Assembly: GCF_023284025.1 (NCBI RefSeq)
Contig: NZ_JAKIKR010000053.1
Coordinates: 1-32,686, forward strand
From: Shewanella abyssi
GTDB taxonomy: Bacteria > Pseudomonadota > Gammaproteobacteria > Enterobacterales > Shewanellaceae
DNA length: 32,686 bases
Direction: 5' to 3'
The notes under the pieces were generated by a model. It searched no databases. It was not told the origin of the DNA and saw nothing but the letters and a program-made list of their open reading frames with translations. Made by a program: the position numbers and the translations under genes. Positions 15,776 through 22,374 of this stretch are shown here, piece after piece (the stretch's first letter is position 1; each line of letters begins with the position of its first letter).

Positions 15776-17752
15776 CTATCGGTACAGGTTATTGAGTAGA
15801 TCGTTAAGCAATTTTTGTTGCTCTTCGCTCACACCTACTTGTTCAATATTAGCAATGTTAACCACAATACCGTCACCACCAAGTTGCTTAATTGCTTTGG
15901 TAAAGTTGGGTAATTTCAGAGTGTCAACCGCATAGCAAGGGTTTACGATTACCGGTAAGTGGCTGGCATTTTTAAGCTCAACTAAAGCGGCCAAATCGAG
16001 AGAGGGCTTCCCCGAATTATTGAGTGTACTTACGCCTGATTCACATAAGGCTAATTGCTGATTCCCCTGGCTTAATACCATTTCGGCCGCATTAAGGAAG
16101 TCATCGACGCTGGCCATGGTGTTGCGCTCTAATATGATAGGCAGTAACAGTGACCCAAGTTGGGTGAGTATGGCTTGGTTGTACATTTGCGTGCCTGATA
16201 ACATAATCATATCACCAAGTTGTGCGGCAATGGCGAGGTCTGTTTCATGTTCAACCATTAAGATGCAAACCAGACCAAATTGATCCAAGGTATGCTTGAA
16301 TTTATTGAGAGAGCTCAGTAAGTCACTTTGTTGACTTAAGCCTTGGATCACAATCGCTTGAAAACCTGACTCCTTGAGTGCTTTAGCACGCTGCTCAAAT
16401 TGGCTGATGTCGAAAGGCAATTGCAGCTGAGCTATCGCTGCTGAATGATTATTGCCGATGCTAAGTTGGCCGCAGACTATCTCGGTCGATGTTGTTTTAT
16501 AAGCTTTGCTATAACGTTTCTGCTTACTGCTTGCCATACTTGGTGTTGCAGTTGATTTAGAGGTGCTTGGTTCAATCATCAGCTGGCTATTGCTGAGCTG
16601 AGTAGGATTAACCGTTTCGCATGGATAGCAGCCTAGCACTTTGATAAAGCGAGTGGTTCTTTCTAACTCTTTCAGTGCTGCCTGCATAGGTTCACTTGAT
16701 AGGTTAGCGTCAATGTCAAGGTAGAACATCTCCTCCCAAGGTGTACCTGGGATAGGGCGTGATTCCAACTTACTCATATTCAGGTTTCTGGCTTTCAACA
16801 CCAGTAATGCTTCAACCAAGGCACCAGGCTTTTGCCCTGTCGCCATAATGAGTGTGCATTTTGCGGGTAATTGCTCTGGTACATCAACCGCCTTGCGTGC
16901 AACGACAATGAAACGGCTTTGGTTAATTTTTTGGTTAGCTAAACCGGTATCAATAGCTTCGAGTTGGTATAATGCGCCGCCTTCACTACTGCCTATAGCT
17001 GCAACACTATTATTGCCAGCGTTACACACCATCTCCATCGCTTCTGCGCTGCTTGAACAGTACTCTAACTTGAAGTCGCCATGTTGGCTTAGATAGCGAC
17101 TGCATTGGCTTATCGGTTGTGGATGGGCGTAGACGGTTTTTATATTATTAATATTTGCGCCATTATTCGCCAGTAAGCAATGGCCAACTTCGATAGTGGT
17201 TTCACCGACAATGGCTAGACTGGTATGTTGCAGCACATCATAAACTTCGTTGATGGAACCTGATGAAGTATTTTCAATAGGTAAAAAACCATAATCAGCA
17301 TGGCCAGATTCAACTGCTTGAACTATCTCATCAAAGCTTTTGCAACCCAAATCTTGCATTTCGACTTGGCGTCTGTCGCAATAACGACTGGCGGCTAAAT
17401 ATGAATAAGAGCCTCGAGCGCCAAGGTAGGCTACGCAATACTGCTGTTGTTGAGTTGCTGGATTGGCACGCCCATGAAGGTAGGCTTGTTGGTTAAGTAC
17501 TGAGTCTTCAATAATGCTCTGGTATAACGAAATCACATAGTGTGCATCCAAGCCCTGTTCTCGGCCTTGTTTGACGAGGCGTGCCAGCAGCTCTTTTTCG
17601 CGGGTAGTATCACGTATAGGCCTAACATCGACTTCTTTGCTGCGAGCAACATCTAAACTTAACTCTCGGCGTTTTGCTAATAAAGCCAAAAGGTCGTTGT
17701 CGAGAGTGGTGATCTGCTCCCGAGTGTGGTTTAAAGGTTGTGGTTTGCTCAT
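15776..17752 (-). CDS. pheA: Chorismate mutase / prephenate dehydratase with fused DAHP-synthase-like C-terminal domain
   Basis: 658 residues against about 386 for E. coli PheA. Residues 1-95 are an AroQ chorismate mutase with R11, R28, K39, D48, R51 and Q88 all in place. Residues 105-285 are prephenate dehydratase (ENTSSGSINEVYD at 160-172; the usual TRF is SRF at 279-281). Residues 299-380 are the ACT domain with the Phe-binding GALV (310-313) and ESRP (330-333). A low-complexity linker (381-424) leads to about 230 residues resembling type I-beta DAHP synthase (ERNTMASVDDFLNAAE, then SHLPVIVNPCY) but lacking catalytic ligands. Start ATG 17752 has AGAGG five bases upstream. A longer frame starting at 17827 would run through the attenuator. 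Expression is controlled by pheL. Confidence 0.95.
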   Translation of the reverse strand: MSKPQPLNHTREQITTLDNDLLALLAKRRELSLDVARSKEVDVRPIRDTTREKELLARLVKQGREQGLDAHYVISLYQSIIEDSVLNQQAYLHGRANPATQQQQYCVAYLGARGSYSYLAASRYCDRRQVEMQDLGCKSFDEIVQAVESGHADYGFLPIENTSSGSINEVYDVLQHTSLAIVGETTIEVGHCLLANNGANINNIKTVYAHPQPISQCSRYLSQHGDFKLEYCSSSAEAMEMVCNAGNNSVAAIGSSEGGALYQLEAIDTGLANQKINQSRFIVVARKAVDVPEQLPAKCTLIMATGQKPGALVEALLVLKARNLNMSKLESRPIPGTPWEEMFYLDIDANLSSEPMQAALKELERTTRFIKVLGCYPCETVNPTQLSNSQLMIEPSTSKSTATPSMASSKQKRYSKAYKTTSTEIVCGQLSIGNNHSAAIAQLQLPFDISQFEQRAKALKESGFQAIVIQGLSQQSDLLSSLNKFKHTLDQFGLVCILMVEHETDLAIAAQLGDMIMLSGTQMYNQAILTQLGSLLLPIILERNTMASVDDFLNAAEMVLSQGNQQLALCESGVSTLNNSGKPSLDLAALVELKNASHLPVIVNPCYAVDTLKLPNFTKAIKQLGGDGIVVNIANIEQVGVSEEQQKLLNDLLNNLYR

Positions 17753-17789
17753 TTTGGCCTCTACATTTTTGTTTAGCGCGCTTAGAATT

Positions 17790-17816
17790 AAAAAAGCCTC
17801 CCGTGTGGGAGGCTTT
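17790..17816 (-). terminator. pheA attenuator terminator
   Basis: On the minus strand GCCTCCC (17813-17807) pairs with GGGAGGC (17802-17796) around ACAC, followed by six Ts (17795-17790). It stands between the Phe-rich leader peptide and pheA. The left arm can instead pair with GGAGGC at 17856-17851 inside the leader peptide, giving the antiterminator. Confidence 0.9.
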
Positions 17817-17835
17817 GGAATTTTCACTTTCGTTT

Positions 17836-17910
17836 TTACACCGAAATTCCGCCTCCGAGGGTGGGGGGCACAAAAAAGAAAGTAAAAAATGCGGTTTGGA
17901 TTATATTCAT
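17836..17910 (-). CDS. pheL: pheA leader peptide
   Basis: A 24-codon open frame (ATG 17910, TAA 17838-17836). The first part reads MNIIQTAFFTFFFVPP, with five Phe among residues 8-13; the rest ends GGGISV. It resembles E. coli PheL in its Phe cluster. The last Phe codon is about 15 bases before the antiterminator segment GGAGGC, the distance expected if a ribosome stalled for Phe-tRNA leaves that segment free. No strong ribosome-binding site is visible. Too short for routine gene finding. Confidence 0.85.
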   Translation of the reverse strand: MNIIQTAFFTFFFVPPTLGGGISV

Positions 17911-17977
17911 GGATTTAAACTAAAGCCGAGGCGGTTTACTGTCAATCAAAACTTAGCCAATTTGAAAGTTTTGTAAT

Positions 17978-18003
17978 AAAAAGCGCACTCGAGGTGCGCT
18001 TTT
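17978..18003. terminator. Intrinsic terminator of raiA
   Basis: AAAAAGCGCAC (17978-17988) and GTGCGCTTTT (17994-18003) around TCGAG. The minus-strand T-run points to raiA, directly upstream of the pheA leader. Confidence 0.88.
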
Positions 18004-18025
18004 GAACAAAAGTTAGTAAATAATA

Positions 18026-18388
18026 TCAAGCTGCGTATTCCTCCTCATTGCTGTCGTTAAAGCCGTCATCAATTGCATCATCTTCTCTTTTAAGTGTTGC
18101 ATGGCGTTGGCTTTCGGGTTTATGTGTAAGGCGATTTAGCTGTTTCTCCAGCTTTTGTCCCATTGCAGTAATTGCTGCGTATAGGTCTTCATGTTTCGCC
18201 TGGGCAAATAAGTTGGCACTAGGAATACCAACTGAAGCTTCAACCTTAAAACCTTGTTTCTCCTGCTGTATGATTACGTGTGGATTAATAAGCTGCACAT
18301 CGTGTCGTGCTAATTTCTCTAATCTTGCTTCAATACGTTCGCGGATAGATTCAGTAACTTCGAAGTGCTTGCTAGTAATCTTTATCAT
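18026..18388 (-). CDS. raiA: Ribosome-associated inhibitor / hibernation factor
   Basis: 120 residues of the RaiA(YfiA)/HPF short family: MIKITSKHFEVTESIRERIE, LINPHVIIQQEKQGFKVEAS, KHEDLYAAITAMGQKLEKQL, NRLTHK. It binds the 30S A and P sites in stationary phase or cold. The acidic C-terminal tail and the location just upstream of pheA favour RaiA over HPF. ATG 18388 has AAAGG nine bases upstream. A CRP-type site is centred about 65 bases before the start. Confidence 0.93.
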   Translation of the reverse strand: MIKITSKHFEVTESIRERIEARLEKLARHDVQLINPHVIIQQEKQGFKVEASVGIPSANLFAQAKHEDLYAAITAMGQKLEKQLNRLTHKPESQRHATLKREDDAIDDGFNDSNEEEYAA

Positions 18389-18445
18389 ATTTCGAACCTT
18401 TTGTTGTTTCCTTGAATTCAGACTAACAATCTGACTAACGAAAGT

Positions 18446-18461
18446 TGTGATCTAAATCACG
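18446..18461 (-). promoter_or_regulatory. Candidate CRP site upstream of raiA
   Basis: TGTGATCTAAATCACG matches the CRP consensus TGTGA-N6-TCACA at nine of ten core bases, with an A/T-rich flank. It is 58 bases from the raiA ATG and about 240 from the divergent b561 gene, so raiA is the likely target. Confidence 0.65.
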
Positions 18462-18697
18462 TTTTGCAGGCTCTTCTAATCTGTTCGCTTTTTATTTGAT
18501 CACTTAGATAAATATAGTCAATAACTGTCAAAATTTCCTTGAAAACGCTGTAAAACAGGTTCATATTTGAATGGATAAGGGGGCGGCTGAAATGGCCTTT
18601 TTGCAAAAATCTTAGCGTTAATAACCTCATAGCTCTATCCTCCTTGCCAATATATAATGCCTACAAAAGACCAATTCATTTGTAAGAGTGATTATCC

Positions 18698-19375
18698 ATG
18701 ACGCAAAACTTAGTCAAAGTAAAAATATGGGACGTTCCAACGCGACTCTTTCATTGGGGCATGTTGTGTTTGCTTGGCGGTTTATGGTGGACGGCGGAGT
18801 CGGCAGAGATGGAGTGGCATCAACTTCTGGCCTATAGCTTGCTGATCCTGATTGGAATGCGTTTGCTGTGGGGATTTATCGGCAGCGACACTGCTAAGTT
18901 CAGCCATTTCGTACACTCTCCGAAAACGGTGCTTAATTATGTGCGAAAAACCAAGCAGCACGGGATATCCGCTTCTATAGGGCATAACCCTATCGGTGGT
19001 TATATGGTTGTAGCGCTAATCTCTTTAGTCACACTACAGTTGGTTACAGGGCTTTTTGCAACGGATGAGATTTTTATAGAGGGTCCTCTTTATACAACCG
19101 TTAATGGCGATACTGCCTTATGGCTGACTTGGCTGCATAAGAAGAACTTTGACCTGATTTTAATCTTGGCTGCTATTCATGTATTAGCTGTTGGGGTGCA
19201 TATGTTCAAAGGTGACAAAATTATAGCGGCGATGTTCAGCGGTTATAAGCGCTTACCTGGGGAGCTAGCGCAGCCGCTAGCATTTGTTTCTACACTTAAG
19301 GCCGTTATGATCGTAATGGTTATTGGGGCCTTGGTCGTTAATTACCTGATGCTACCGATTATTGAGATGCTGTAG
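18698..19375 (+). CDS. Cytochrome b561-type di-heme membrane protein
   Basis: 225 residues of the bacterial cytochrome b561 / Ni-hydrogenase b-type family. There are four main hydrophobic segments. Candidate heme-ligand histidines are H19 (RLFHWGM), H41 (MEWHQLL) and the pair in AAIHVLAVGVHMF, and GHNPIGGY is typical of the family. These proteins usually move electrons between the quinone pool and a periplasmic c-type cytochrome. A cytochrome c' gene lies tail to tail with it, so a shared function is possible but not shown. Start ATG 18698. Confidence 0.85.
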   Translation: MTQNLVKVKIWDVPTRLFHWGMLCLLGGLWWTAESAEMEWHQLLAYSLLILIGMRLLWGFIGSDTAKFSHFVHSPKTVLNYVRKTKQHGISASIGHNPIGGYMVVALISLVTLQLVTGLFATDEIFIEGPLYTTVNGDTALWLTWLHKKNFDLILILAAIHVLAVGVHMFKGDKIIAAMFSGYKRLPGELAQPLAFVSTLKAVMIVMVIGALVVNYLMLPIIEML

Positions 19376-19470
19376 TCACGGTCTACCGACTAAGTGGCTT
19401 TTGCTAGATTTGATGTGGTTGATTAGATGTAATTGCTCAAAGGTGGCGTTTAGAATTGATTGAAGAATAG

Positions 19471-19495
19471 AGCCAGCATTGTATCAATGCTGGCT
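19471..19495. terminator. Hairpin between b561 and cytochrome c' genes
   Basis: AGCCAGCATTG (19471-19481) and CAATGCTGGCT (19485-19495) form an 11-bp stem around TAT. T-runs are modest on both sides; it probably ends both convergent transcripts. Confidence 0.75.
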
Positions 19496-19505
19496 TATGT
19501 TTTAA

Positions 19506-19967
19506 CTAGTCTTTCTTGTAGACGTCATGGCAGCCTTTACAGCTTTTACCTGTATTCATAAAGGCTTTCTTCATCTCTTTTTTATCACCTTTCTGAGCAA
19601 CTAAAGCGAGCACAGCTGCATTTTCTTGAAAGGTCTTCATCTTGGCATCAAAATCAGTTTCTTCGCTCCAGATTTTTGCGAGTGCTTCAGTCTCACCTTG
19701 GTCTGAACCAGCGATGAAACCTTCAAGAGGTAGCATAGAAAGTGCAGCAACATTAGTTGCTCGCATTGCGAATACGCTAGCATCGTAATCTTTCTTACCT
19801 TTTAGCATTGCGCCCATGTCACCAAAGTTATAGGCAATCATCCCAAAAGCAGATTGACGATAGTGAATGGCATCATCGGCGTCTTCAAAATTGTTGGCTT
19901 GCACACTGGTAGCAATAGTCGCGGTTGCAGCTAGTGCGATTAAACTCATCTTTAATGATATTTTCAT
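19506..19967 (-). CDS. Periplasmic cytochrome c' (class II cytochrome c)
   Basis: 153 residues. A Sec signal peptide (MKISLKMSLIALAATATIAT, cleavage likely after SVQA at 24) is followed by a helical domain with the heme motif CKGCH at 143-147 near the C-terminus, the hallmark of cytochrome c'. These five-coordinate heme proteins bind NO or CO. ATG 19967 has GAGAG upstream; a GTG at 19979 is rejected. The gene converges on the b561 gene. Confidence 0.92.
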   Translation of the reverse strand: MKISLKMSLIALAATATIATSVQANNFEDADDAIHYRQSAFGMIAYNFGDMGAMLKGKKDYDASVFAMRATNVAALSMLPLEGFIAGSDQGETEALAKIWSEETDFDAKMKTFQENAAVLALVAQKGDKKEMKKAFMNTGKSCKGCHDVYKKD

Positions 19968-20148
19968 GGTTACTCTCACGTTTTTATTATGTTATGTGAC
20001 TTGCTTCGCTGCATTGTACCTATTTTTAGCGAGTCGACTCCATTCGTTTTTTGCCAAAATTACGCTTAGTCACAAATCAATTGATATCACGGCATTGTTT
20101 GCCCATATCAAAGTACGTGACTGAAGGTTGATTCCTGATAGACTAGCT

Positions 20149-20166
20149 GTAATGATGCACTAGTAC
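20149..20166 (+). promoter_or_regulatory. Candidate TrpR operator upstream of trpR
   Basis: The right half CACTAGTAC matches the TrpR half-site strongly; the left half GTAATGATG matches at six of nine positions. It sits 15 bases before the trpR ATG, consistent with autorepression. Confidence 0.45.
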
Positions 20167-20181
20167 GCCATTGAGGTTGAA

Positions 20182-20457
20182 ATGCGAGCAGAGTGGGATT
20201 TAGTTTTAGACAAGGTGATGGCTCAAAATGATCATAGCGCCTTAGTGACGTTATTTGAGTTACTGCTAACGGAAGAGGAACGCAGCGCCGTCGCTGGTCG
20301 ATTAAAGGTTTTTCAAACCTTATTGCACAAAGAGATGAGCCAGCGCCAAATAGCGCAAGAGTATCAAATCAGTATCGCGACAATAACGCGCTGCTCAAAT
20401 TACCTTAAACATATGTCAGAAGAGCAACGCGAGCAGATAAAGCAGTTGACGCTGTAG
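20182..20457 (+). CDS. trpR: Trp operon repressor
   Basis: 91 residues, shorter at the N-terminus than E. coli TrpR (108). The conserved LLTEEERSAVAGRLKVFQTL and the helix-turn-helix MSQRQIAQEYQISIATITRCSNYL are clear. Where E. coli has ITRGSNSLK, this protein has ITRCSNYLK, a Gly-to-Cys change in the recognition region. With tryptophan it represses trp and related genes. ATG 20182 has GAGG five bases upstream. Its stop codon directly abuts the stop of the convergent gene. Confidence 0.92.
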   Translation: MRAEWDLVLDKVMAQNDHSALVTLFELLLTEEERSAVAGRLKVFQTLLHKEMSQRQIAQEYQISIATITRCSNYLKHMSEEQREQIKQLTL

Positions 20458-20832
20458 CTAAAGGCATTTGGGTTCAAAATATCTATGTTTACGGTAACTG
20501 AGTCGCCGAAAAAAAACATACAGCCCATAGCTACATAGACAAAGCGCAAAAACAGGCGCTGCTTTTGAATTGAGCTTGCTCAGTAATATAGCGATAAGAA
20601 GGCATAACGCAGGGATATGTTCATATAGCGGGCTGGGGAACCAGCCTTTTTTTCGGCGTTTTTTGGCGTCGGTACGTCTATTGTTGGAGCGCAGCACATA
20701 AACTTTGCTGCCTAATAGATAGATGATAACTGCAGAGAGATGTGCAAGAGGTTGTTCGAGTAGTAAAAGAGTGACGCTACCGATAGCGACGTAGCAGTAG
20801 GGTAACGCTTCATAAACCGGTTTTGATAGCAT
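20458..20832 (-). CDS. Hypothetical small membrane protein
   Basis: 124 residues with about three to four hydrophobic segments (YCYVAIGSVTLLLLEQ; LSAVIIYLLGSKVYVL; ALCLLIAILLSKL; PVFALCLCSYGLYVFF) and a basic loop (NNRRTDAKKRRKKGWFPSPL). Family not recognised with confidence. ATG 20832 (MLSKPVYEALPY) has AAGGA seven bases upstream. A longer frame from 20892 overlaps the slyD terminator and is rejected. It may be co-transcribed with slyD by readthrough. Confidence 0.6.
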   Translation of the reverse strand: MLSKPVYEALPYCYVAIGSVTLLLLEQPLAHLSAVIIYLLGSKVYVLRSNNRRTDAKKRRKKGWFPSPLYEHIPALCLLIAILLSKLNSKAAPVFALCLCSYGLYVFFRRLSYRKHRYFEPKCL

Positions 20833-20875
20833 TGGCAAATCCTTTGCGCAAATAATGCTGTTGATTGTAAGGTAT

Positions 20876-20912
20876 AAAAAAACGCGCTTCATTGTTTGTT
20901 AATGAAACGCGT
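20876..20912 (-). terminator. Intrinsic terminator of slyD
   Basis: On the minus strand ACGCGTTTCATT pairs with AATGAAGCGCGT (one mismatch) across AACAAAC, followed by seven Ts (20882-20876). Confidence 0.8.
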
Positions 20913-20931
20913 CTTAAATCAGTCTAAAGAG

Positions 20932-21648
20932 CTAGTGTCTGCAACCACAGCCACCGTTGCCATCGCAACCTTCTTTCACTTCTTTAGCTTCATCATCACT
21001 GCAGCATCCGCCTTCATGTGAATGTTCATGAGCGCCACCACCACCGCAGCATCCGCCTTCATGTGAATGTTCATGAGCGCCACCACCACCGCAGCATCCG
21101 CCTTCGTGTGAATGTTCATGAGCGCCACCACTGCAGCTTCCGCCAGCATGTGAATGTTCATGAGCGCCACCACCGCAGCTTCCGCCAGCATGAATATGGC
21201 CGTGAGCGATCTCTTCTTCTGTTGCCGTACGAACTTCTAGCACTTCAACATTAAAGCTCAGTGTCTGGCCTGCTAACGGGTGGTTACCATCAACAATTAC
21301 CACGTCATCTTTTACTTCTGTAACTTGAACTGGACGTTGTCCCATTTCAGTTTCAGCGATAAAGCGCATGCCCGGAACGATATCTTCGATATCACCAAAA
21401 GCTGATAATGGCACTTCTTGGCGCAAACCGTCATGATATGCACCATAACCTTGCTCAGCATCAACGGTTACGTCGAGGACGTTACCTTGCTCTTTGCCTT
21501 CTAGAGCTGCTTCAAGGCCTGGGATCATATTTTCTGCGCCGTGCAAATACAGCATCGGCTCGCCTTCAAAAGAGCTTTCAACAAGCTGGCCTTTTGCATC
21601 TGATAATCGGTAATGGATGCTTACAGCACATTTTTCGGTGATTTTCAT
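20932..21648 (-). CDS. slyD: FKBP-type peptidyl-prolyl isomerase SlyD with expanded metal-binding tail
   Basis: 238 residues against about 196 in E. coli. Residues 1-68 and about 125-150 form the FKBP fold, with the insert-in-flap chaperone domain between. DGNHPLAGQTLSFNVEV is the SlyD signature. From about residue 149 the tail is a tandem His/Cys/Gly repeat (GGSCGGGAHEHSHA, GGSCSGGAHEHSHE, GGCCGGGGAHEHSHE twice) and ends CDGNGGCGCRH. SlyD tails bind nickel and other metals and feed HypA/HypB in hydrogenase maturation. Cytoplasmic. Start ATG 21648. Confidence 0.96.
   Translation of the reverse strand: MKITEKCAVSIHYRLSDAKGQLVESSFEGEPMLYLHGAENMIPGLEAALEGKEQGNVLDVTVDAEQGYGAYHDGLRQEVPLSAFGDIEDIVPGMRFIAETEMGQRPVQVTEVKDDVVIVDGNHPLAGQTLSFNVEVLEVRTATEEEIAHGHIHAGGSCGGGAHEHSHAGGSCSGGAHEHSHEGGCCGGGGAHEHSHEGGCCGGGGAHEHSHEGGCCSDDEAKEVKEGCDGNGGCGCRH
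21001..21190. repeat. Tandem repeat array in the slyD tail
   Basis: Two identical 45-bp units (21001-21045, 21046-21090) are followed by two 42-bp variants (21091-21132, 21133-21174) and a partial unit. Units differ by multiples of three bases, so the protein stays in frame. Confidence 0.9.
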
Positions 21649-22228
21649 ATTGGCTCCAATCGGTAATTTGGGCGCATTCTAGCTTGCTTTGTTTCAATTT
21701 GCGACAGCTTGAATCCACTTCTGCTACCTAAGCCACATCTTTATTAGAGGATGGAAGCATCCCAAATTCTTAATTTATTGCTGCTTATATCCAAACATAA
21801 TAATGACTACTTTTTTATTTGGTTTGCACTCAAGTCTAAAATGAGTAAACGTAATTCAAGCCAAAATGATAAAATGAGCGTCTCTGTGAGCTTGTTGCTA
21901 ATACTGGTATAGCCCTTATTATTGCTAATAACAAAAGCTACGCTCACGTAATTGGTATTAAATTACAATCGCTTACGGTGTTTTTTTTGTTTTTGCTTAC
22001 CTAAAAACAACATGAATGTACTGCGCAGTTAATTCGTAGGCACTTATCTAAACTACGATTTATGACGTTTAGTCACTGGTTTCCTGAGGTAACGAGTATT
22101 AATGCAATTGGTATAATAACAATAATGAAAATTTAGGGGTTGACACTTCTTGGTTAAAAAGCAATTCTGTTAGCACGCAAATTAATCCAATTGGATGAAA
22201 CCTAATTTATATGTTTAGCCACGTTTTA
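21649..22228. other. Intergenic region slyD/thrL
   Basis: About 580 AT-rich bases between divergent genes, with no convincing gene. It must hold the slyD promoter (minus) and the thr promoter (plus). TTGCTAATA occurs twice about 30 bases apart (21893-21935 area), with flanking GTGAGC/GCTCAC; its meaning is unknown. Confidence 0.45.
22109..22145 (+). promoter_or_regulatory. Candidate thr operon promoter elements
   Basis: TGGTATAAT at 22109-22117 is a perfect extended -10. A perfect -35, TTGACA, lies at 22140-22145, but the -10 matching it (AATTCT at 22163-22168) is weak. Either could drive the thr leader at 22229. Confidence 0.4.
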
Positions 22229-22282
22229 ATGATCACCACGATTATTACAACCACCACGATTACCATCGTGGGGGCGGGCTAA
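22229..22282 (+). CDS. thrL: thr operon leader peptide
   Basis: A 17-residue peptide, MITTIITTTTITIVGAG, with seven Thr and five Ile. It resembles E. coli ThrL, which also ends in GAG. A stalled ribosome at these codons would signal shortage of charged Thr- or Ile-tRNA. Confidence 0.92.
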   Translation: MITTIITTTTITIVGAG

Positions 22283-22309
22283 GCACAACCTGATATAAGT
22301 TAAATATCA

Positions 22310-22341
22310 AGCCCGCTCCCCACAAAGGAGCGGGCTTTTTT
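22310..22341 (+). terminator. thr attenuator terminator
   Basis: GCCCGCTCC (22311-22319) pairs with GGAGCGGGC (22327-22335), then six Ts (22336-22341). The left arm can pair instead with GGGGGCGGGCT at the end of thrL, the antiterminator. Confidence 0.92.
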
Positions 22342-22374
22342 GTTTCTTTAGTGGCGCGGCACAAGGAGTTTTCG

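Noticed and set aside
17753..17827. N-terminal extension of PheA
   Set aside because: It would be translated from the attenuator stem; ATG 17752 has AGAGG and aligns residue for residue with E. coli PheA.
17622..17873. 83-codon minus-strand frame overlapping the pheA leader and start
   Set aside because: It is a shadow reading through the attenuator hairpin. The true short leader in another frame (17910-17836) is Phe-rich and ends before it.
20833..20892. Longer start for the hypothetical membrane protein
   Set aside because: It overlaps the slyD terminator hairpin and lacks a ribosome-binding site; ATG 20832 has AAGGA.
21001..21190. CRISPR-like appearance of the 42-45 bp repeats
   Set aside because: The units are contiguous with no unique spacers and encode the SlyD tail in frame.
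21018..21254. His/Arg-rich plus-strand frame opposite slyD
   Set aside because: Its repetitive composition is the complement of the slyD repeats; no ribosome-binding site.
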